DNA of 64,000 bases from Labilibaculum sp. DW002 (GTDB lineage: Bacteria; Bacteroidota; Bacteroidia; Bacteroidales; Marinifilaceae). Both the position numbers and the translations under genes were made by a program. The notes beneath the pieces are model-generated. The model searched no databases. It was not told the origin of the DNA and saw nothing but the letters and a program-made list of their open reading frames with translations. The DNA lies in the NCBI RefSeq assembly GCF_029029525.1, contig NZ_JAKJSC010000001.1, forward strand, positions 1,834,987 through 1,898,986, written 5' to 3'. Of the stretch, positions 38,045 through 47,200 are shown in pieces; position 1 is the stretch's first letter; every line of letters starts with the position of its first letter.

Positions 38045-38551
38045 CTAAAATTCTTTCTTCAATTGCTCAACCCAAGCCTTAATTCGCTCATCAGTTAAAG
38101 CAGCCTGATTTTCAATATCCAAAGCTAAGCCCAAAAATTGTCCATCGCGCAAAGCGGCAGAACGCTCGTAAGTGTAACCCTCAGGGCTAGTAAATCCAAT
38201 TAACTTAGCTCCTCTATCTTCCAAAGCAATAGCTAATAAGCCAATGGCATCAACAAAATTTTCAGGATAACCTACCTGATCGCCTAGCCCGAAAAGAGCA
38301 ACTTTTTTGCCTTTAAGTTTCATATCATCGATAGCTGGCATAAACTCATCCCAGTAGTTTGGCAATTCCCCATCGAACCAAGTTGGTACACCTAGCACCA
38401 TATTTTTGTATGACAAGAAAGAATCCTCATCAATCTCTTCAACATTTACCATTTCCACATCATAATCCTTACCGAAGGCTTTCTTTACCTTCTCAGCATT
38501 CTTAGAAGTTTTAATGGTATTGAAACTATAGAATAAACCTATCTTTTTCAT
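38045..38551 (-). CDS. fldA: Flavodoxin
   Basis: The ATG at 38551 (MKKIGLFYSFNTIKTSKNAE) is preferred to one at 38626, which would add an unrelated extension. It encodes 168 residues. The FMN phosphate loop (YSFNTIKTSKN, a variant of SxTGNT), VPTWFDGELPNYW (isoalloxazine-stacking Trp) and FGLGDQVGYPENFVDAIG are the long-chain flavodoxin features. It carries low-potential electrons, for example to radical SAM activases or 2-oxoacid oxidoreductases. It is 106 bp after the E1 gene and may be cotranscribed. Confidence 0.9.
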   Translation of the reverse strand: MKKIGLFYSFNTIKTSKNAEKVKKAFGKDYDVEMVNVEEIDEDSFLSYKNMVLGVPTWFDGELPNYWDEFMPAIDDMKLKGKKVALFGLGDQVGYPENFVDAIGLLAIALEDRGAKLIGFTSPEGYTYERSAALRDGQFLGLALDIENQAALTDERIKAWVEQLKKEF

Positions 38552-38657
38552 TTTGTTTTTAGATTTTATCCCGAAAATTTCCAGGATTAGATGAAGAGAA
38601 AAGATAGAGATTCGAAGGATACTCAAATCTCTTATCCACTATCTGATTGTCTAATAT

Positions 38658-40751
38658 TTAATACTCTATAAGCTCTTTAGCTGCAGCATAAATTTTATCC
38701 GTGTTTGGAAGAGTCGCCTTTTCCAAAATTCGATTAAATCCAACCGGTGTAAAGGTCGACCCAACACGTCTTACCGGAGCGTCTAAATGCTTAAAAGCCT
38801 CCTCTGTGATTGTAGCAGCAATTTCACCACCAAATCCGGCGAATACCTTATCTTCATGTACAACCAAAACCTTATTGGTCTTAGCTACCGACTTAATTAT
38901 GGTTTCCTTATCCAAAGGTACAAGCGTACGGATATCGATTACTTCAACATTCTTACCAAGATCCTTAACTATTTGATCCGCTACTTCAACACACATATGC
39001 GTTGTGTTACCATAAGTTACAATCGTCAAGTCTGTACCTTCACGACGAACACGGGCTTTACCAAATGGCACCTCGAAATCGTCTGGCACAACAGCCTGCG
39101 CTTTAGGATCGTTATACAAAGCCTTTGGCTCCATAAATACAGTCATACCTTTCGATCGAATCGATGTACGCAATAGGCCTGCGGCATCATCGGCATATGA
39201 TGGGTAAACGATACGAACACCAGGGAAAGTTGCCAAAGCACCTTCAATATTTTGTGAGTGATACAAACCACCACCAATATAACCACCAGAAGCAAGTCTT
39301 ACCGTAATATTAGGTGAGTATTGACCTTTTGTACGCCAGTATTCATGGGTTGTTTCAACAAACTGCTCCATAGCTGGCCAGAAGTAATCGGCGAACTCAG
39401 CGCCTTCAACTACAATACGAATTTTGTCATTAAAACGACTCATACCGTTGGCAGTACCCATAATGAAGTCTTCGGCAATAGGTGCATTAAATACACGCTC
39501 AATACCAAACTCTTGCTGCATCCCTTTAGATACATTGAAAATACCACCCTTATCTTTATTAGCGATATCCTGTCCCCAGATAAAAGTATCAGGATTATTA
39601 CGGAATTCAGCCTTTAAAGTTTCATTCAATCCCTCAATCAATTTCTTAGGTTCACCAGTTTCGTTATGAAGACCTTCCGGATATTTCTCAGCTGGGTAAG
39701 CATCAGGAATTACAAAATCGTGAATTGAGTTTGGATCCGGATCTGGTGCCGTTAAACCAGCACGGTGTGCTTTCTTAACTTGCAACTTCACATCATCTTC
39801 AATCTTCACCAATTCAGCTTCCGTAAATCGCTTGTAACGAATCAACAAACGACGAAATTTAGCCAATGGATCATATTTCTCAACATAACTTAACTCAGCA
39901 TTATCGCGGTACAATTCGTGTTTATCAGAGTTTGAGTGAGATCCCATACGAACACAATTTGCTTGAACGATAGCTGGCATCTGATTCTCCGCAGCATAAG
40001 CTTTTGCTTCAGTCATTGTATTCATCGAATCGAATACATCCTTACCGTTGCAATGGAAAATCTTCAAATACTTCAATCCCTTAAAGTTATCAGCAACCTT
40101 ACGATTAGCAGTTTGGTCCTTTTTAGGAACCGAGATACCATAACCATTATCCTGGAAGACAAAGATCACTGGTAATTGTTCTTTCGACGCCCCATTAATC
40201 GCCTCATACACGTATCCTTCAGAAACTGAAGATTCCCCTTGAGAACTAATGGCAACACCTTTACCTTTATAATGCTTTACCGCTCGGGCAATACCTACCG
40301 CATGCAAGGTATGATTACCTGTACATGATGAAACATTGTGCACATTCCATTCTGGCTTAGCAAAATGATTTGACATATGTCGGCCACCACCCGCAACATC
40401 ATTATCCTTTGAAATACCGTTGAAAATAACTTCTTCAGCCGTTAAGCCTGCTGACAATGATGTCAACATATCACGGTAGTAAGGAAATAGGTGATCTGTT
40501 TTTCTATCGAAAATTTGTCCTATGGCCAATTGAATACCATCGTGTCCTGCATAAGGCGCATGGTAGGACCAGCCAATAGCTTGTTTCAAATAGTTAGGTG
40601 CTTTTTCGTCAAGAGCACGACCTAAAGTCATTAAATTAAACCACTCTGAAAGCAATTCCTTTGACGTTTTTTTAATGCTAAATTTTTTACTTTCAGTCAT
40701 CTTCTCTGTTTTGTTTGTTTTGTCTACGGATGTTATTTCAAGTGTTTCCAT
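38658..40751 (-). CDS. 2-oxoacid dehydrogenase E1 component, fused alpha-beta
   Basis: A 697-residue fusion. The N-terminal half is the ThDP-binding alpha part (PYYRDMLTSLSAG, then SSQGESSVSEG, then QDNGYGIS); the C-terminal half is the transketolase-like beta part (FGIERVFNAPIAEDFIMGTA, then FMEPKALYND). GES replaces the usual GDG, which I recall as normal for this Bacteroidota family. It decarboxylates a 2-oxoacid and passes the acyl group to E2 lipoate. Candidates are branched-chain 2-oxoacids or pyruvate; the ilv/leu genes nearby do not decide this. It starts 2 bp after the E2 stop. No E3 gene is in the window. Confidence 0.9.
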   Translation of the reverse strand: METLEITSVDKTNKTEKMTESKKFSIKKTSKELLSEWFNLMTLGRALDEKAPNYLKQAIGWSYHAPYAGHDGIQLAIGQIFDRKTDHLFPYYRDMLTSLSAGLTAEEVIFNGISKDNDVAGGGRHMSNHFAKPEWNVHNVSSCTGNHTLHAVGIARAVKHYKGKGVAISSQGESSVSEGYVYEAINGASKEQLPVIFVFQDNGYGISVPKKDQTANRKVADNFKGLKYLKIFHCNGKDVFDSMNTMTEAKAYAAENQMPAIVQANCVRMGSHSNSDKHELYRDNAELSYVEKYDPLAKFRRLLIRYKRFTEAELVKIEDDVKLQVKKAHRAGLTAPDPDPNSIHDFVIPDAYPAEKYPEGLHNETGEPKKLIEGLNETLKAEFRNNPDTFIWGQDIANKDKGGIFNVSKGMQQEFGIERVFNAPIAEDFIMGTANGMSRFNDKIRIVVEGAEFADYFWPAMEQFVETTHEYWRTKGQYSPNITVRLASGGYIGGGLYHSQNIEGALATFPGVRIVYPSYADDAAGLLRTSIRSKGMTVFMEPKALYNDPKAQAVVPDDFEVPFGKARVRREGTDLTIVTYGNTTHMCVEVADQIVKDLGKNVEVIDIRTLVPLDKETIIKSVAKTNKVLVVHEDKVFAGFGGEIAATITEEAFKHLDAPVRRVGSTFTPVGFNRILEKATLPNTDKIYAAAKELIEY

Positions 40752-40753
40752 GA

Positions 40754-42058
40754 TTAAATCGCTCTGTTAGTATCAAATTCCTCCAGGTGATCGGCGATCT
40801 TTCTAAGGAAAGCGCCACCCAAAGCCCCATCAACCACACGGTGATCGTAGGAAAGTGATAAGAACATTTTCTGACGTGGAACAATGACATCGCCGGCTGG
40901 TGTTTCCAATACAGCTGGTTTCTTTTCAATGGTTCCAACCGCAAGAATCGCAACCTGAGGCTGATTGATAATCGGTGTTCCCATTACATTTTTAAACGAT
41001 CCAAAATTCGAAATCGTGAATGTTCCACCTTGAATATCATCTGGACCTAATTTATTGTTTCTAGCATCATTTGCCAAGCGATTCATATCACTAGCAAGAC
41101 CTACTAAATTTTTCTGATCGGAGTTTTTAATTACCGGGACAATTAGGTTCCCACTTGGAAGAGCAACTGCAACACCAATATTAATATTCTTTCGAAGAAT
41201 AACATTGTATCCATCTACAGATGCATTAACACCAGGAAATTCACGTAATGCTTTTGAAACCGCTTCGATGATAATTGGCATAAACGTGATCTTTGTTTTC
41301 TCTTTAGCAAAGAATTCATCTTTAATCTTATTTCTCCAATTCACCATATCAGTTACATCAGCCTCAACCATTGCCGTTACGTGTGGCGAAGTTTGCTTCG
41401 ACATCACCATATGGTCAGCAATAATTCGACGCATACGATCCATTTCGATAATCTGGTCGTTTGCACCAACAGACATTGAAACTTTTGGCTTTTCAGCAGC
41501 AGTTTTTGGTGCTGGAGCCGGACTCACAATTTCTTTTTCTTGAGGTGCTGCTACAGTCGAACCATTTCGTTGAGCCAAATAATCCAAGACATCTTGTTTT
41601 TGAACTCTTCCTTCGGTTCCTTGTCCTTTTATTGATTCTAATTCCTGAACTGAAATATTTTCGCTCTTCGCAATGCTTTTCACTAATGGGGAATAAAATC
41701 GACCCGAGGTAGATTGAATATCAGAAGTACTTACACTTTCTTTAGTTTCTTGAGCTTGGCTTTCTGCAACAGGAGCACTTACAACTTCTGCAACTGGTTC
41801 CGTTACATCATCAGCATCACCCAAAGCAATTACTGCAACGATCTCTCCCACTGGTACAACATCATCCTCTTTAAAACGAATTTCAATAATTTTACCAGAT
41901 ACAGGAGATGGAATCTCAGAGTCCACCTTGTCGGTTGCAATCTCAAAAAGCATGTCATCCTCTTCGATAACATCATTTAGATTTACAAACATTTTGGTGA
42001 TGGTTGCCTCCTGAACACTCTCTCCCAACTTGGGCATTAGAATTTCAAAACTTGACAT
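40754..42058 (-). CDS. Dihydrolipoamide acyltransferase (E2) of a 2-oxoacid dehydrogenase
   Basis: A 434-residue protein with three domains. There is one N-terminal lipoyl domain (FEIATDKVDSEIPSPVSG, lipoyl Lys in DKVDS), an E3/E1-binding domain at about 125-160 (FYSPLVKSIAKSENI), and a catalytic acyltransferase core ending in SYDHRVVDGALGG with the catalytic His. Pro/Ala-rich linkers separate them. It transfers the acyl group from E1 to CoA. First gene of an E2-E1 operon. A 13-bp-arm inverted repeat lies 88 bp upstream. Confidence 0.93.
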   Translation of the reverse strand: MSSFEILMPKLGESVQEATITKMFVNLNDVIEEDDMLFEIATDKVDSEIPSPVSGKIIEIRFKEDDVVPVGEIVAVIALGDADDVTEPVAEVVSAPVAESQAQETKESVSTSDIQSTSGRFYSPLVKSIAKSENISVQELESIKGQGTEGRVQKQDVLDYLAQRNGSTVAAPQEKEIVSPAPAPKTAAEKPKVSMSVGANDQIIEMDRMRRIIADHMVMSKQTSPHVTAMVEADVTDMVNWRNKIKDEFFAKEKTKITFMPIIIEAVSKALREFPGVNASVDGYNVILRKNINIGVAVALPSGNLIVPVIKNSDQKNLVGLASDMNRLANDARNNKLGPDDIQGGTFTISNFGSFKNVMGTPIINQPQVAILAVGTIEKKPAVLETPAGDVIVPRQKMFLSLSYDHRVVDGALGGAFLRKIADHLEEFDTNRAI

Positions 42059-42104
42059 ATAACTTATAGTTTAATATTTATAATCTTATCTAAATGTTTC
42101 GATA

Positions 42105-42112
42105 CAAATATA
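42105..42112 (-). promoter_or_regulatory. Putative -7 element of the E2-E1 operon
   Basis: TATATTTG on the minus strand matches TAnnTTTG exactly, 46 bp before the E2 ATG. No TTTG or TTG was found at the expected -33 distance. Confidence 0.4.
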
Positions 42113-42145
42113 AAAATTTATTCTTATTTAGACTGATTTAAATTA

Positions 42146-42177
42146 AAATAATTGTAATGTCGAGATTACAATTATTT
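42146..42177. promoter_or_regulatory. Perfect 13-bp inverted repeat, candidate operator
   Basis: Arms AAATAATTGTAAT and ATTACAATTATTT are separated by GTCGAG. The element lies between the divergent E2 and SRPBCC genes and 34 bp upstream of the putative E2 -7 element, where a dimeric regulator could bind. It has no T tail, so it is not a terminator. Confidence 0.5.
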
Positions 42178-42276
42178 ATTTAGATATAGATTTCCTTGAT
42201 ATGGAGAATTTATCTTACTAAAAGTTACCATTTTCTTATTAATCAGATTAATTTTGGAACTGAAAAAAACAAGAAA

Positions 42277-42660
42277 ATGAAAGAATTCACATATAATATA
42301 GAAATCACATCTTCACAAGAAGAAGTATTTAACGCATTAACCAATCCTTTCCAAATTGAACTTTGGACAGGTTATCCTGCTGTAATGGACGAAAAGGTTG
42401 GAACTATTTTCTCTCTTTGGGAGGGAGATATTACTGGCTGTAACTTAGAGGTTGCTAAAGATTACAAGCTTGTTCAAGAATGGTTTTTTGGAGAAACAGA
42501 ACAGCCTTCAATTGTTAGTATGCTCTTAAAAAAAGCGGGTAATAAAACTCGCATTGAATTAAAACACACTAACATTCCATCTGATGCATATGATGAAATA
42601 GTAGAGGGTTGGAAAGATTACTATTTAGGTTCGATGAAAAACTTCTTAGAATTTTATTAA
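42277..42660 (+). CDS. SRPBCC/AHSA1-like domain protein
   Basis: The ATG at 42277 (MKEFTYNIEITSSQEEVFNA) is used because the upstream extension from 42196 looks non-coding. It encodes 127 residues of the START/Bet v1 helix-grip fold: QEEVFNALTNPFQIELWTGY, WEGDITGCNLE and VEGWKDYYLGSMKNF match the AHSA1 activator-like family. These bind small hydrophobic ligands or assist chaperones; no specific role is known. A TAATTTTG element at 42249-42256 could be its -7 site. Divergent from E2. Confidence 0.85.
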   Translation: MKEFTYNIEITSSQEEVFNALTNPFQIELWTGYPAVMDEKVGTIFSLWEGDITGCNLEVAKDYKLVQEWFFGETEQPSIVSMLLKKAGNKTRIELKHTNIPSDAYDEIVEGWKDYYLGSMKNFLEFY

Positions 42661-42683
42661 TCGTCTCTTAAAATAAAGCACAA

Positions 42684-42725
42684 AAAATAAGGAAGCAGAC
42701 CAAATCTACTTCCTTATTTTATTTT
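42684..42725. terminator. Bidirectional terminator between convergent genes
   Basis: Twelve-base arms AAAATAAGGAAG and CTTCCTTATTTT, with A/T tracts on both sides, lie between the SRPBCC gene (+) and the S4 gene (-). Confidence 0.85.
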
Positions 42726-42746
42726 CTACAGTACAATATAAAATGA

Positions 42747-42953
42747 TTATTCTACAATAATCACTTCGTCAAATATTTCAATTTTATCTCCCGGACGAAT
42801 TTTTGCTCGCTTACGGTATTCAATCTCACCATTACGAATCACCTGACCATCTTCAACAAAGATTTTTGCTTGTGCTCCACTCTCACTAAGACTTAATGCT
42901 TTTATTAGTTTTATCAATTCGATATATTCTGTATCTAGTTTGAAGTTAATCAT
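42747..42953 (-). CDS. S4-domain RNA-binding protein (YbcJ-like)
   Basis: A 68-residue protein consisting of a single S4 domain: YIELIKLIKALSLSESGAQA, KIFVEDGQVIRNGE, RKRAKIRPGDKIEI. It matches the small stand-alone YbcJ family, thought to bind structured RNA. It follows the nucleoside-recognition gene by 60 bp in the same direction. Confidence 0.85.
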   Translation of the reverse strand: MINFKLDTEYIELIKLIKALSLSESGAQAKIFVEDGQVIRNGEIEYRKRAKIRPGDKIEIFDEVIIVE

Positions 42954-43013
42954 GGTTTAAAGCTTATGGTGTTATTAAAATTTTGAAAGGCAAAGGTATC
43001 CTTTTTCCTTAGA

Positions 43014-44246
43014 TTAATGAAAGAATAAATAAGCAATACCAATTGCAGCAATAATGCCAGCAAAATCGGCAATTAAACCACATGTAATAGCATATCTCGT
43101 ATTCTTAATTCCAACTGCACCAAAATAAACTGCAATAATATAAAAGGTCGTATCTGTGGCTCCTTGCAGCGTTGAAGCTAACCTACCTACAAAACTATCT
43201 GCTCCATGGGTTTGCATAGCATCAACCATCATCCCTCGCGCTCCACTTCCACTCAATGGTTTCATAAGAGCAGTTGGCAAAGCCTCAACAAAATCAGAAT
43301 TCACGCCTAAAAAACCACATAATCTTGCAGCTCCTTCTATCACTAAATCCATTGTCCCTGATGCTCTAAAAACACCAATGGCAACCAGGATTGCAATCAG
43401 ATAAGGAATAATCTTTACGGCAATATTAAAACCATCCTTAGCTCCTTCAATAAAACTCTCGTATACATTAACCTTTTTTCGCACTGCTAAAAGAATGAAT
43501 GCAATAATTATTGAGAATAAAAACACATTACTCACAACAGCAGACACCTCAGTTATCTGTTCTTTCTCTAATGATGAAAAATAGGCAATTAGAGCAATAA
43601 TAAAAGCAGTCATTCCACCTAAGTACATCAAAATAACTTTATCCCACAACTTAATTTTTTGCATAACTGAAACTGCAATAAGTCCGGTAATAGTGGAAAA
43701 GTAAGTCGCTAATAGGATAGGAATAAATATATCTGAAGGGTTAACAGCTCCCAACTGAGCCCTGTAAACCATGATAGAAATTGGTATAATAGTTAAACCT
43801 GAAGTGTTTAATACCAAAAACATAATCTGTGCATTCGAAGCTCTCTCCTTGGTTGGATTAGCATCTTGCATTTGTGTCATGGCCTTCAGTCCCATTGGCG
43901 TTGCAGCATTATCTAAACCTAGCATGTTGGCAGCTAAATTCATCATGATGGAACCATGAGCCGGGTGATCTTTGGGCAATTCAGGAAACAAACGGTTAAA
44001 AAATGGACCTATCAATCGAGAGAAAATTTTGATAATACCACCTCGTTCGCCAATCTTCATTATACCTAGCCAAAGTGTTAGTACACCTGTCAGGCCGAGT
44101 GAAATATCAAAGCCCGTTTTTGCCATATCAAAAGTTGAATTTATCATGGCAGGAAAAACTTCCATATCACCGAAAAAAATCAACTTAATCAAGCCTACAA
44201 CAAAAGCCAGAACAAAAAAGAAAACCCAAATATAATTTAATGCCAT
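43014..44246 (-). CDS. SpmA/SpmB-type nucleoside-recognition membrane protein
   Basis: A 410-residue multi-pass membrane protein with two Gate (nucleoside-recognition) domains fused, as in SpmA plus SpmB. Seen: LGLTGVLTLWLGIMKIGERG, MMNLAANMLGLDNAATPMGL in the first half, and SGSGARGMMVDAMQTHGADS, TLQGATDTTFYIIAVYFGAV in the second. In endospore formers SpmA/B affect spore core dehydration; homologues in non-sporulating bacteria are likely transporters of unknown substrate. It is 32 bp after the giant repeat-protein gene, so the two may be cotranscribed. Confidence 0.88.
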   Translation of the reverse strand: MALNYIWVFFFVLAFVVGLIKLIFFGDMEVFPAMINSTFDMAKTGFDISLGLTGVLTLWLGIMKIGERGGIIKIFSRLIGPFFNRLFPELPKDHPAHGSIMMNLAANMLGLDNAATPMGLKAMTQMQDANPTKERASNAQIMFLVLNTSGLTIIPISIMVYRAQLGAVNPSDIFIPILLATYFSTITGLIAVSVMQKIKLWDKVILMYLGGMTAFIIALIAYFSSLEKEQITEVSAVVSNVFLFSIIIAFILLAVRKKVNVYESFIEGAKDGFNIAVKIIPYLIAILVAIGVFRASGTMDLVIEGAARLCGFLGVNSDFVEALPTALMKPLSGSGARGMMVDAMQTHGADSFVGRLASTLQGATDTTFYIIAVYFGAVGIKNTRYAITCGLIADFAGIIAAIGIAYLFFH

Positions 44247-44278
44247 ATAGTTTTATTTTGATCGTTTTTAAATTGGTA

Positions 44279-47200
44279 TTATTTTTTGTTCTGATTCGAT
44301 TTGATCGATTTCAATCTTTCCTTCGGATAAGTTTCGCTTGGCTTCAAGCTCTTCGCTTTATTATAATAGAAACGGGCTACCGACCAGCTCTTCTTCGCAT
44401 AAGCATCATCTGCCTGCTTAATCAATGCTTTATATTCATTATCAATCTGCGAATTCTTTTTTGAATCAATCAATTCATCAATCTTCTTCAACTGCTCTTT
44501 AGGATATTTTTCTGAGCCATTTAATCGAAGTGCTTTTTGATAATAAAACTTCGAAACCGAATAATTATTTTTCGTCAATTCTCCATCTCCGCGAGCAATT
44601 AGTTTACGGTATTCTTCCGTAAGATGAGAGTCTTTGCCTTCTTTTATTATTTTCTTAATCTCCTTTAACTTCTTTTTAGGATATTCTCTGTCAAACAATT
44701 TCAATGCCCTATCATACATCACTTTCGCAACTGTAAATTGTGACGAATTAAAAGCTTTATCTGCTTTAGCGATCAAGCCAGTATATTCACGTTCCCTAGC
44801 AATTGATAACTTTGACTCAAAGTTTGCAGGGTTCTTGGCGATCGATTCTTGATCTGCAATTTTTAAGGCTGCTACCAATTTAGCAATCTCAGCTAATTTT
44901 TCCTTTGGATATTCTGCCTTTGGTTTAATTCCCAAAGCTGCTTTATAATGATGGCGTGCGACACTAAATTGCTCTAATTTGAATGCTTTATCTGCCTCTT
45001 CGAGCTCACCTGCAAATTTCTCATCCAATTCTTTTTGCTTACGATCTGCAATCTTTTTTCTTTCCAATAAAACTTCGATTCGTTTTATCTGATTTTGTGG
45101 ATAAGCTTCTTTTGGCTTTAAATCCAAAGCTTCTTGATATTTTCTCACAGCTAAACTGTACTCCTCTTCCTTCAAGTATTTATCAGCTTCTTCAATTAAA
45201 GCTTTGTACTGATATTGAGCCGTTAATTTCTCCTTTTCCAATTTCTCTAATTCAACCAAAATTAAGTTGATTTCTTCAATTCTATTAGGCGGATAAGTTT
45301 CGTTTGGCTTAATCTCTTGAGCATTTAAATATTCATTTATTGCCGATTGCCATCTTTTTCCTTCGTAATATTTATCTGCCAGAGCAATGTGATTCTTATA
45401 ATCTTTTTCTTTGGCCTTTAATTCCGTAGCTATTCTTGCTTCTTCCTCAGCTTTAGCTTTTAGTTCACTTAAGATCTCATCAATCTTCTGTATTTGACTT
45501 TTTGGATATGCTTCATCAGGCTTAACTTGAAGTGCTGAATTGTAATTCTTTTTAGCCGACTCATATGTTTCCGAAGAATACTGAGAATCTGCCAAAGCAA
45601 TAAAAGTATTGAATTTTTCAACCATACCTTTCTTCTCCATAGCCAATCGCTCTTGTTCTTCTGCTAATCGCCTTTGCTCTGATAAAATCTCATCAATTTT
45701 TCGGATCTGAGACTTAGGATAAGCTTCATTTGTTTTTAAGTCCAAAGCATCCTGATAAGTTGTTTTAGATGATTGGTAATCATTTGATGAAAATTGAGAA
45801 TCTGCCAATGCAATAATAGCGGCATATTTTTCATCTAATGCTTGTTTTTTAGATGCCAACCTTGCATTTTCATCTGCTTCCGCTTTCAATCTAATTAATA
45901 GCTCATCAATTTTTTGAATCTGCTTTTTAGGATATACCTCGGCAGATTTTAAAGCCAATGCTTCATTGTAAGCAATTTTAGCAGATTTGTATTCTTCTAA
46001 TGAAAATTGCGAATCGGCTCTTTTAAGTATCGAGGCATATTGATCATTTAATGCTTGTTGATCTGCCGCTAATTTAGCCGCAGCATCTGCATCTGCTTTT
46101 TGCTCTTCTAGTATTTTATTAATCTTATCAATTTGAGTCTTTGGATATGCTTCCGCAGCTTTCAAGTTTAATGCATCGGCATAAGCTGTTTTAGAGGACA
46201 AATAGTTACTTGATGAAAATTGTGAGTCTGCTTGCGAAATAAGCAATGCATACTTCTCATCCAAAGCTTGTTTTTCGGCTTCTAATCGTGCTGCATTATC
46301 TGCTTCTGCCTGCTGACTTGCCAACATCTCATCAATCTTCTGAATTTGGCTTTTCGGATAAGTTTCACCAGATTTCAAGTCCAATGCATCGGAATAACTA
46401 GTCTTTGAAGATCGATAATCTCCTGATGAAAATTGTGAATCTGCCAAGTTAATAATAGCTGCATACTTTTCGTCCAATGCTTTCTTTTCCGCTGCTAATC
46501 GTGCAGCCTCATCTGCTTCTGCTTGCTGATTTGCTACTAACTCATCAATTTTCCGAATTTGACTTTTCGGATATGCTTCAGCAGATTTTAGAGCCAATGC
46601 ATCGGTATAACTTGTTCTAGAAGACTGATAATCACCTGATGAAAATTGCGAATCTGCCAAGTTAATAATAGCCGCATATTTTTCATCCAATGCTTTCTTT
46701 TCCGCTGCTAATCGTGCAGCCTCATCTGCTTCTGCAAGCTGATTTGCAAGAATCCCATCTATTTTCTGAATTTGACTTTTTGGATACGCTTCAGCAGACT
46801 TTAGGACCAATGCATCTGAATAAGTCGTTTTAGAAGTTTGATAATCTCCCGATGAAAATTGCGAATCTGCCAAGTTAATAATAGCTGCATATTTCTCGTC
46901 CAATGCTTTCTTTTCTGCTGCTAATCTTGCGGCTTCATCTGCTTCTGCTTGCTGATTTGCAAGGATTCCATCAATCTTCTGAATTTGGCTTTTTGGGTAG
47001 CTTTCATCAGCTTTCAAATTCAATGCATCAGAATAACTCGTTTTCGAAGATGGATAATCCCCTGAATTAAATTGTGAATCTGCTAATGCTACTATTGAAG
47101 CATACTTCTCATCTAATGCTTTCTTTTCTGCTGCTAATCTTGCAGCTTCATCTGCTTCAGCTTTTTGACTAGCCAAAATCTCATCAATCTTCTGAATTTG

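Noticed and set aside
38658-40751. GES in place of GDG as a sign that E1 is inactive
   Set aside because: As I recall, Bacteroidota fused E1 proteins normally carry this variant, so it is not an anomaly.
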